Assembly: GCF_029946505.1 (NCBI RefSeq)
Contig: NZ_JARZHG010000024.1
Span: 112,438-176,437, forward strand
DNA from: Polyangium sp. y55x31
Lineage (GTDB): Bacteria; Myxococcota_A; Polyangia; Polyangiales; Polyangiaceae
Direction: 5' to 3'
Length of the DNA: 64,000 bases
This document shows, one piece after another, positions 57,609 to 64,000 of the stretch. Made by a program: the position numbers and the translations under genes. Under the pieces are notes generated by a model that saw only the letters and a program-made list of their open reading frames with translations, did not search any database and had not been told where the DNA came from. Position 1 is the first letter of the stretch, and each line of letters starts with the position of its first letter.

Positions 57609-59312
57609 CTACGCTGCCTTCGCTGTTGCCGAGCGCTTCGGCCGGCTCCAGATCCCCATCGCCACGATCGCCGCGGTCACGAGGTACCACGGCACGTCGC
57701 CGATGGCGCCGTAGAGCGTCCATGCCCGCATGAAGCGGCCTTCGCCGAGGATCGTCTCCTCGCGGAACGTGCCGCCGTGTGCGACCACGCGGCCCGTTGC
57801 ATCGACGATCGCGCTCACGCCGCTGTTCGTCGCGCGCACGAGGAAGCGCCGATGCTCGACGGCGCGCAGCTTTGCAAGCGCGAGGTGGATCCACGGCTCG
57901 GTCGAGTCGCCGAACCATGCGTCGTTCGTGAGGTTCACGAGCAGATCGGGATCGCCGTGTTTCACGAGCTTTTGCACGAACGAGGGCAGGATGTCCTCGT
58001 AGCAGATGAGCGCGCCGATCTTGTGTTCGCCCCAGGGCAGCGCGTCGAGCGACGTTCCCGGCGTGAAGTGGCCCGAGTTCGGCGACCACTTGTAGAGCAC
58101 CGGGAAGATGTCGCCGAACGGCAGGTACTCGCCGAATGCGAGCAGGTACTGCTTGTCGTAGCGGCCGAGGATCTTGCCCTCGTCGCCGGCCATGAGCGCC
58201 GTGTTGAAGTACGTCATCCGGCCGCCTGGCGTGTTCGGCGGCGTGCGCAGCACCGAGCCCACGATCGTCGGCACGCCGAGCTGCTTCGTGAGGCTCTTCT
58301 GGATCTCGTCCTTGTAGCTCGCCTCGGTCACGGCGCGCGGGGCGGGGACGGCGCCCTCGCTCCACACGACGAGGTCGACCTCCTTCGACTTCGCGAGCTC
58401 CTTCGTGCGGTTCACGTAGACCTGGTAGGCGTTCTTCCGATCGAAGAGGCCCAGGTTCCCCTGCACGATGCCGATTCGCACCTTCTTCGCTTCGGCCATC
58501 GTCTGGCCGATCGTACGGACCCGTAGGAATCCGTAACCGGCTGCGAGCAGCGGGATAGCGATGCCGATCGCGACGACGCGGTTGTCTGCTTTCTCCTTCC
58601 TGCGCCAGGCGAGGATGATCTCGGCGAGGCCGAGGTTCGCGCAGACGAGCACGAGGCCGACGAGGATCGGGCCGCCGAGATCGGCGATTTGCATCAGCAC
58701 GGGTGCGTTGTGCACCGAGGCGCCGAAGTACCAGGGGAAGAGCAGCGGGAAGACGAGCTCGCTCGCGGCGAAGGCGAGCGCGAAGACGAGCGGCGCGGGC
58801 CAGCCGCGCGCCTCGGCGCGTCCGTAGAGCCAGCCGGCGAGCGCGATGCGCCCGCCCTGGTAGGCGCACAGGATCGCCATGAAGACCATGCACAGCGGCA
58901 CCGGGAAGCCACTGAAGACCTTCAGCATCTCCAGCAGCCAGTAGAAGCCGGTCATCGTCATCGTGAAGCCGGCCATCCACCCGAGCCCCGCGGCGCGTCG
59001 CACGGGTTGTCCGCGCATCGCCACGATCAGCGGCACGAGCGCGACCAGAGAGATCGGCCAGATGTCGATGCCCGGGAAGCCGAGGAAGTAGAGCACGCCG
59101 CTCAACGTCGCGAGCGCGTACGCCTGCTTCGCCGGCAGCGCGCCCACGGGGTTCCACGCCTTGGCGTCGTCCTTCGCCTTCACCTTCGCCTTGGACTTCG
59201 CCTTCGTGGTCGCGCCTTTGGCTTCCTCGGCCGGGGCTTTCGCCTCCTCGGCCTCGTCACCTTTCGCGACGTCCTCGGCGCTCGGGTCCTGCGTCGCCTC
59301 CCCTTCAGACAT
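57609..59312 (-). CDS. lnt: Apolipoprotein N-acyltransferase
   Basis: Lnt adds the third acyl chain to lipoproteins at the inner membrane. 567 residues from ATG 59312. A ~75-residue Lys/Glu/Ala-rich cytoplasmic extension (KAKSKAKVKAKDDAKAW) is unusual. Several membrane helices follow (FLGFPGIDIWPISLVALVPLIVA region, broken here in words). The periplasmic CN-hydrolase domain has VVWSEGAVPAP (Glu), GRYDKQYLLAFGEYLPFG (Lys and Glu) and LICYEDILP (nucleophile Cys), with NLTNDAWFG. Its stop lies in the edge of repeat F. It lies 2 nt after the PPIase gene. Confidence 0.93.
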   Translation of the reverse strand: MSEGEATQDPSAEDVAKGDEAEEAKAPAEEAKGATTKAKSKAKVKAKDDAKAWNPVGALPAKQAYALATLSGVLYFLGFPGIDIWPISLVALVPLIVAMRGQPVRRAAGLGWMAGFTMTMTGFYWLLEMLKVFSGFPVPLCMVFMAILCAYQGGRIALAGWLYGRAEARGWPAPLVFALAFAASELVFPLLFPWYFGASVHNAPVLMQIADLGGPILVGLVLVCANLGLAEIILAWRRKEKADNRVVAIGIAIPLLAAGYGFLRVRTIGQTMAEAKKVRIGIVQGNLGLFDRKNAYQVYVNRTKELAKSKEVDLVVWSEGAVPAPRAVTEASYKDEIQKSLTKQLGVPTIVGSVLRTPPNTPGGRMTYFNTALMAGDEGKILGRYDKQYLLAFGEYLPFGDIFPVLYKWSPNSGHFTPGTSLDALPWGEHKIGALICYEDILPSFVQKLVKHGDPDLLVNLTNDAWFGDSTEPWIHLALAKLRAVEHRRFLVRATNSGVSAIVDATGRVVAHGGTFREETILGEGRFMRAWTLYGAIGDVPWYLVTAAIVAMGIWSRPKRSATAKAA

Positions 59313-59314
59313 GG

Positions 59315-59839
59315 TCACCTGGTCCGCTTGATGATGTGGAAGCCCTGGGGCGTCTCGACGACGTCCGAGATCGTGCCGACCTCCATGGCGAAGGTCGCGT
59401 CTGCGAAGGCCGGCGGCATCGCGTTGCGTTCGAAGTTGCCGATGGCGCCGTTCGCGGCCTTCGAGATCTCGTCGTCGGTGTACTTCGCGACGAGCTCCTC
59501 GAAGGTCTGCTTGCCGTCCTTCACGAGCTTGTGCACTTCCTGCGCGCGCTTCTTCGCCTCGTCCTTGGAGCGCGTCACCGTCTTCGGCGCGCGCTCGGCG
59601 CCCTTCCAGGCGACGAGGATGTGCGCGGCGCCGGCGATCTGGCGCTCCGCCGTGGGCGCAGGCGTGGGCGCGGCCGCGGGCGTTTCGGCGGCGGACGGCG
59701 CGCTCGGGGCGGCGGCCGAGGACAGGGGGGCCGCGGCGCTTTCGGTCGACGCTGCGTTCTGGCTCGAATCCGAGCCCGCGTTGCAGCAGCCGGTGGCTAC
59801 GAAGAGGAGCACGATGTTCGGGAGGAGACGCAGGCGCAT
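59315..59839 (-). CDS. Parvulin-type PPIase lipoprotein
   Basis: 174 residues from ATG 59839 (a GTG 3 codons earlier is possible). Lipobox VATGC18, an Ala/Pro/Ser linker, then a PpiC-type rotamase domain: AAHILVAWKGAER, FEELVAKYTDDEISKAANGAIGNFERNAMPPAFADATFAME-like text (split by me) and TPQGFHIIKRTR. The 'GxhGxF..g.m.paF..a.f.l..geis.pv.t..GfHii' layout is complete. It should assist folding of exported proteins. It is in one unit with lnt, both in lipoprotein handling or export. Confidence 0.88.
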   Translation of the reverse strand: MRLRLLPNIVLLFVATGCCNAGSDSSQNAASTESAAAPLSSAAAPSAPSAAETPAAAPTPAPTAERQIAGAAHILVAWKGAERAPKTVTRSKDEAKKRAQEVHKLVKDGKQTFEELVAKYTDDEISKAANGAIGNFERNAMPPAFADATFAMEVGTISDVVETPQGFHIIKRTR

Positions 59840-59917
59840 GGCCGGCACGTATTGCCGACGTCCGGCCGGCCGTCAACCTGCGCGTTTGCTGCGAAAGGTC
59901 GCCCGGCTCGGGGTACG

Positions 59918-61171
59918 ATGACCCCGAGAATGCCCCGAATCCTGCACATCGAGGACGATCCCGCGAACCGCCTGCTCGTGCGCAAGCTTCTTCAGAAGGC
60001 AGGCCACGAGGTGATCGACGCTGCCGACGGGCTCGAGGGCGTCCGGCTGGCGGTCAGCGGCATGGCGCCCGACCTCATCCTGGTCGACCTCAACATCCCT
60101 GGGCTCGATGGGTTCGAGGTGACCCTGCGCCTGCGCGGCGAGCCGCAACTCGCGGGCGTGCCCATCGTCGCGATCACGGCCGAGGGCGATCGCGAGACGA
60201 GCCTCGCCGTCGGCTGCGACGGCTTCTTGCAGAAGCCCATCGACGCCCGCTCGTTCGCGAGCGTGATCGAGCGCTACATCCAGCAAGGCACGCGCGAAAA
60301 CATGCCCGTCTCGGCCGGCGCGGTGCGGCTGCGCCAGCAGAGCCAGCGCATCGTGCAGCACCTCGAAGAGAAGGTCGCCGAGCTGAGCCGCGCGAACGCG
60401 CGCCTGCGTGAGCTCGATGCCGCGCGCACCGAGTTCTACCGGAACATCTCGCACGAGCTGGCGACGCCGATGACGCCGATCGTCGGCTACGTGAAGCTCT
60501 TGCTCGACGAGGAGCTCGGGCCGCTCACGCGGGCGCAGGGCAAGGCATTGCGCGCGATGGACGACTGCGTGCGGCGGCTGCGATCGCTCATGGACAACCT
60601 GCTCGACGTGACGGGGCTCGAGACGGGGCGCATGCGCTTCATCCACGTCGACTACGACTTCCTCGACACGACGCGGCGCGCCGTCGCGCAGGTCGCCGAC
60701 AACCTCGCCGAGGCGCGGATCCACCTCGTGGAAGATCTGCCGCGTGGCCCGCTTCCCGGTTGGGGGGATGCGGGCAGGCTCCAGCGCGCGATGGTGCATC
60801 TGCTGGAGAACGCGGCGAAGTTCACGCCGTCCGGCGGCACCGTGGGCGTGCGTGTGGCGCGCCTCGCGTCGGGGCACTACGAGCTCTGCGTGGCCGACAC
60901 CGGGCCGGGCATCCCGCCCGATCAGCAGCAGAGGATCTTCGACCCGTTTTACCAGGTCGACGGATCGGTCACGCGTGAGCACGGGGGCGTGGGCGTCGGG
61001 CTCGCGATCGCGCGGCGCACGGCCCGCGGCCTCGGCGGAGAGCTGAAGCTCGCTTCGCCCTGCAACGAGATCATCGAGAACGTACGGCTCGGCGGCGCTG
61101 CGTTTTCCCTGACGGTCGCGCAACGCGCGCCGGGGGAGCTTCCGTCGCCGGACGCGGAGAAGGAGCGGTGA
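59918..61171 (+). CDS. Response regulator - histidine kinase hybrid
   Basis: 417 residues. N-terminal receiver: HIEDDPANRLLVR, phospho-acceptor D57 in LILVDLNIPGLDG, the conserved Thr/Lys in ITAEG and FLQKP. A coiled linker (RQQSQRIVQHLEEKVAELSRANARLRELD region) leads to the DHp H-box with H179 in NISHELATPMTP, then N-box LLENAAKFTPSGG, VADTGPGIPP and GGVGVGLAIARR. No membrane segment: a soluble kinase whose receiver is first. ATG 59918 chosen over 59930 for its G-rich site. It overlaps the next gene by 4 nt (GTGA). Confidence 0.93.
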   Translation: MTPRMPRILHIEDDPANRLLVRKLLQKAGHEVIDAADGLEGVRLAVSGMAPDLILVDLNIPGLDGFEVTLRLRGEPQLAGVPIVAITAEGDRETSLAVGCDGFLQKPIDARSFASVIERYIQQGTRENMPVSAGAVRLRQQSQRIVQHLEEKVAELSRANARLRELDAARTEFYRNISHELATPMTPIVGYVKLLLDEELGPLTRAQGKALRAMDDCVRRLRSLMDNLLDVTGLETGRMRFIHVDYDFLDTTRRAVAQVADNLAEARIHLVEDLPRGPLPGWGDAGRLQRAMVHLLENAAKFTPSGGTVGVRVARLASGHYELCVADTGPGIPPDQQQRIFDPFYQVDGSVTREHGGVGVGLAIARRTARGLGGELKLASPCNEIIENVRLGGAAFSLTVAQRAPGELPSPDAEKER

Positions 61172-62337
61172 GGGTCGTCTACCTCGACTGGAACGCGACG
61201 AGCCCGCCGCACCCGGACGTCGTCGCCGCGATGGTCGAGGCCGCGACCTCGTCGTGGGGCAACCCGGCGAGCGTGCACGGGCCGGGGCGGCGAGCGCGGT
61301 CGCGGGTCGAGGACGCGCGCGAGGCGGTCGCCGCGCTCGTCGGGTTCGATCCGCGCGACGTCGTGCTCACCTCGGGCGGGACCGAGGCGAACAACCTCGC
61401 GCTCCACCATGCGTTCGCGACGGCGAGCGGCGGTTCGGCGCAGCCTGCGCTCGTCGTGGGTCGCATCGAGCATCCGAGCGTCGTCCGGTTCGCCGAGCAC
61501 CTCGCCGCGCGTGGCGTGCTCGTTCTGTGGGTGGATCCGGAGCCCTCGGGGCGGATCACGCCCGAGGCCGTCGCCGAGGCCATGGATCGCGCCGCTTCGG
61601 CCGGGGCCACCGTGCGGCTCGTCGCGCTCCAGGCCGTGAACCACGAGACCGGCGTGATCCAGCCGGTCGCGGCCGTCGCGTCGCTCTGCCGGTCGCGCAA
61701 CGCGCTCCTTCACGTCGACGCGGTGCAGGCCGTGGGCAAGCTTCCACGCGCGACGCTCGAGGGCGCGGACCTCGTCAGCGTGGCCGCGCACAAGATTCGA
61801 GGACCCAAGGGGATCGGCGCGCTGCTCACGGCGTCGTCGGTGCGGCTGTCCCGGCTTCTGTACGGCGGCTCGCAGGAGCGCGGGCTCAGGCCTGGCACGC
61901 AGGATCCGGTCGCGGCCGCGGGGTTCGCCGTCGCGGCCGAGCGGGCTCGACGAACCCCCGACCGTTATGCCGAGCTCGCGCCGCTCCGGGACCGCCTCCA
62001 GGCCGAGCTCGTGCGCCTCGGTCGCGAGGCCGGGGCCGAACCTCTGCCCAACGGCGCGGCCGAACGCGCGCCCCACGTGACGAACCTCTCTTTCCCGGGC
62101 TGGCGTGGCGAGGAGCTCTGCGCGGCGCTCGACCTCGAGCGGGTGGCCGTCTCCAGCGGGTCGGCTTGCAGCGCCGGTACGGCCGAGCCTTCGCCGGTGC
62201 TCGCGGCGATGGTGGGCGAGGCGCGCGCGCTCGCGGCGGTTCGCGTCTCGCTGGGCGAAGAGACCACCGCGGACGACGTCGACGAGGCCCTCGCGCGCTT
62301 CGCCCGCGTCCTCGGACGCACCCGCCCCACTTCCTGA
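61168..62337 (+). CDS. Cysteine desulfurase (NifS/IscS type)
   Basis: 389 residues from GTG 61168. PLP enzyme that takes sulfur from cysteine. Motifs: YLDWNATSPPHPDV, TSGGTEANNLAL, NHETGVIQP, LHVDAVQAVGK, the PLP-binding K209 in SVAAHKIRGPKGIG, and the catalytic C334 in SSGSACSAGT. The long Cys loop fits the IscS/NifS group rather than SufS. No iscU or other Fe-S genes are next to it, and it is coupled to the histidine kinase upstream instead, which is an odd pairing. Sulfur acceptor unknown. Confidence 0.93.
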   Translation: MRVVYLDWNATSPPHPDVVAAMVEAATSSWGNPASVHGPGRRARSRVEDAREAVAALVGFDPRDVVLTSGGTEANNLALHHAFATASGGSAQPALVVGRIEHPSVVRFAEHLAARGVLVLWVDPEPSGRITPEAVAEAMDRAASAGATVRLVALQAVNHETGVIQPVAAVASLCRSRNALLHVDAVQAVGKLPRATLEGADLVSVAAHKIRGPKGIGALLTASSVRLSRLLYGGSQERGLRPGTQDPVAAAGFAVAAERARRTPDRYAELAPLRDRLQAELVRLGREAGAEPLPNGAAERAPHVTNLSFPGWRGEELCAALDLERVAVSSGSACSAGTAEPSPVLAAMVGEARALAAVRVSLGEETTADDVDEALARFARVLGRTRPTS

Positions 62338-62400
62338 ACGTTCGTCCTGCCGATCGGCTCACGTTTCCGCGCGCCGAACGGGTTCGTCCTCCCAAACCCG

Positions 62401-62658
62401 ATGTTGGCCGCCTCGCTTCGAGCCAGTTCCCGGGAGAACCGGATCGATATCGCGCGCTTGGCGACCGGCCGGCCTACCTTCGAGTATCGCCTGAGCTATC
62501 TCGGCGAAATGCGAGGAGTTTCTCCGGGCGTCATGTCCAAGTACGCGAATTTGATCAACAATTCGGCGATCTTCCGACGCGCGAGGGTCATTCGCTTGAA
62601 ACGAACGAACAAGGCCATTCCCTGGCCGCTCGTTCAGTCAAATTCGGTGATGAAGTAG
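62401..62658 (+). CDS. Doubtful small ORF
   Basis: 85 residues with somewhat lower GC at third positions than neighbours and no recognised family (FEYRLSYLGEMRGVSPGVM, IRLKRTNKAIPWP). No clear ribosome-binding site. It may be a real small protein, a gene remnant or chance. The rest of 62338-62669 holds nothing else I can name. Confidence 0.22.
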   Translation: MLAASLRASSRENRIDIARLATGRPTFEYRLSYLGEMRGVSPGVMSKYANLINNSAIFRRARVIRLKRTNKAIPWPLVQSNSVMK

Positions 62659-62669
62659 AACCTTGAAGA

Positions 62670-63857
62670 TTACTCGCCAAGTGCTCGAAAATAGTCGTTT
62701 ATTTCTGCGCACGTGAACTGATACACACATTGCTCCGCGGCGGCGCCATAAGGGCCCACGCCCGGCGCGTCGACAGGCCCGTCCCCGGTCCGCCAACCGT
62801 GGAGGCGGGCGGTGGGATCGGCTCGGAGCGGCAGCGGCAAAAAAGGGTGGATCGTGTGCGCCGCCGCGATCGCCGTGGGCACGAGGACGGCGAGCAGCAT
62901 GGCAAGTCGCGCGCGCGGGGCCAAATCCTTACCGTTTCGAGCGCACGCAACGACGAGGATCAAAGCCGAAGGCGCATACCAGTTCGGCTCGGGGGGCACG
63001 GCCCGCGCGAGGGCCGAGGCGGCCACGAGGGCCGTCATGAGCAGGACGACGGCCCGGTCAGCAGGCGGGAAGGCACGGAGGGCGCGGGCGCCATGGACGA
63101 GGGCCCACGGGGTCCAGAGGAGCGCCTGGGCGATCGCTGCCGCAGCAAGGGCCCCGAGCGCGCCGAGGACCGTGAACGAGGGCGCCTGCTGGGCATAGGC
63201 ATGCCGGAGCTGGAAGGTGAGGCTCGGTGCAAGGAGGGGGGCGGCAAGGGCGAGGGGCGCGAGGGCGAGAAGGCGCTCACCAAGGCGGCGTCGCGTGGCC
63301 AGGACAACGACGAGCGGAAAGAGCGGCAAAACGACCACCTTGGCGAGCGCCCCCGCAGCCCCCACGAGCCCAAGGCCGAGCGCGGCAGCGAGCCTGCGTG
63401 GGAGGGGCGCAGCGGCGGTCTCGGGCGCCGGGGCGGCCCAGAGCAAGGCGAGGACGAGGGCAAGGAGGGCCGGTCCGTCCGGAGTGGCGACGAAGCCGCC
63501 CGCAACCGGGAGGAGCGCAAAGCTCGACAGGAAGGCCGCAAGGTTCTGCCCAGAAGCATCCGCGCCGCGTCGGCGCGCGAGGGCCACCGTCGCAACCGAG
63601 AGCCCCAGCGAGAACACGAGCGGGACGAGCCGAACGCGGAGCTCGACCGGCAAGGCCGTGAGCCGATCGACGAGCCGAAGCAGGAGCGGCACGAGCGGCG
63701 GATGGTCGACGAGCGGCGGGAGCAAGCCCGGCGCACGCGCAGCCGCGAGGTAGTACGCTTCGTCGGGGGAGAGATCCGTTCCGAGCGCAAGCGCGAGCCG
63801 GAGCGGCACGGCAGCGAGGACGATGCGTGTCCAGGCTGCGTAGCGCCGGGGTTTCAC
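62670..63857 (-). CDS. GT39-like membrane glycosyltransferase
   Basis: About 395 residues with roughly nine hydrophobic segments. LGTDLSPDEAYYL near the start carries the acidic D-E pair expected after the first helix in GT39/ArnT/PMT-type enzymes, and DHPPLVPLLLRLVDRL is the matching second motif. They use polyprenyl-phosphate sugars as donors. The start is unclear: GTG 63857 gives a basic N-terminus then the first helix, but lies within palindromic repeat G; ATG 63905 reads through more of the repeat; GTG 63810 would remove part of the helix. The C-terminus has an extra-cytoplasmic tail with two Cys (CVYQFTC). Confidence 0.78.
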   Translation of the reverse strand: MKPRRYAAWTRIVLAAVPLRLALALGTDLSPDEAYYLAAARAPGLLPPLVDHPPLVPLLLRLVDRLTALPVELRVRLVPLVFSLGLSVATVALARRRGADASGQNLAAFLSSFALLPVAGGFVATPDGPALLALVLALLWAAPAPETAAAPLPRRLAAALGLGLVGAAGALAKVVVLPLFPLVVVLATRRRLGERLLALAPLALAAPLLAPSLTFQLRHAYAQQAPSFTVLGALGALAAAAIAQALLWTPWALVHGARALRAFPPADRAVVLLMTALVAASALARAVPPEPNWYAPSALILVVACARNGKDLAPRARLAMLLAVLVPTAIAAAHTIHPFLPLPLRADPTARLHGWRTGDGPVDAPGVGPYGAAAEQCVYQFTCAEINDYFRALGE

Positions 63858-64000
63858 CCCGGACCCCGACCAGGGGTTGTCCACCCCTGGACCCGGACCA
63901 GGCACGGCCTGGACCGGGGGTGGATGAACTGCGCGATGCGCAGTTCATCCAGCGGGCCCGTTGGCCAGCCCCTCGCCGGTCTCGACCTGGCCCGTTCGAT
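63838..64000. repeat. Nested-palindrome repeat, copy G (cut by the window end)
   Basis: GCGTAGCGCCGGGGTTTCACC begins the arm: CCGGGG/CCCCGG, AGGGGT-TGTCC-ACCCCT, CCAGGC-ACG-GCCTGG and GATGAACTGCGC/GCGCAGTTCATC (as GGATGAAC...GTTCATCC). The spacer (GGCCCGTTGGCCA and on) runs off the window. It overlaps the 5' end of the GT39-like gene. Confidence 0.88.

Overview
This window is high-GC DNA with the gene style of a myxobacterium, most likely the order Polyangiales (Sorangium/Polyangium-like). The evidence is strong GC bias at third codon positions, several eukaryote-like Ser/Thr kinases fused to other modules, a PP2C phosphatase, many secreted or lipid-anchored proteins unlike named families, a P450, cyanophycin genes and a very large regulatory fusion protein. 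I saw no rRNA, tRNA or CRISPR array. The taxonomic call is inference from gene content.

Layout. 1-3 kb: end of a glutamine-amidotransferase gene, a palindromic repeat and transketolase. 3.2-6.75 kb: a lower-GC island of three close genes (DNA methyltransferase, DUF262 protein, HEPN-type protein), a candidate anti-phage system. 6.8-14 kb: an unknown gene, a molybdopterin oxidoreductase, a SAM methyltransferase, a Cys-rich lipoprotein, a Ser/Thr kinase and a two-domain VOC protein. 14.3-18.4 kb: an MBL hydrolase and a thiamine operon thiO-thiS-thiG-thiE with an AtaL-like (DUF1857) gene. 18.4-22.3 kb: a class D beta-lactamase lipoprotein, a P450 and a beta-helix lipoprotein. 22.3-27.3 kb: a 1650-residue protein joining a degenerate metallophosphoesterase, a WD40 propeller, a Roc-type GTPase with a COR-like region, a zinc ribbon and an intact metallophosphoesterase. 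27.3-28 kb: an AT-rich gene-free gap. 28-37 kb: a signalling cluster (kinase with degenerate cyclase domain, lipoprotein, kinase-ATPase-TPR, PP2C phosphatase, hydrolase-like protein). 37.5-44.9 kb: a CrtI-like oxidoreductase, an OPA-type transporter, a VWA lipoprotein with a small partner and two ferritin-like paralogues. 44.9-48.7 kb: a complete 3.75-kb mobile element. 48.9-57.3 kb: a STAS-like protein, a zinc-ribbon membrane protein, the cyanophycin operon cphB-cphA-isoaspartyl peptidase, prolyl-tRNA synthetase and an unknown gene. 57.6-64 kb: apolipoprotein N-acyltransferase, a PPIase lipoprotein, a response regulator/histidine kinase, a cysteine desulfurase and a GT39-like transferase.

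Two structures cut across the genes. First, a family of about 330-nt repeats made of nested palindromes (six loci) sits mostly between convergent gene ends; stems keep pairing while their bases change. Second, the element at 44914-48662 is bounded by 12-bp inverted repeats and an 8-bp target duplication, and has landed inside one of these repeats. It carries an IS1-like transposase plus a cargo of one sigma factor and three small HTH-like proteins in overlapping frames.

Likely cooperating sets: the thiamine operon (thiazole and coupling steps); CphA with CphB and isoaspartyl peptidase (make, cut and finish degrading cyanophycin); kinases opposed by the PP2C phosphatase; Lnt with the many lipoproteins here.
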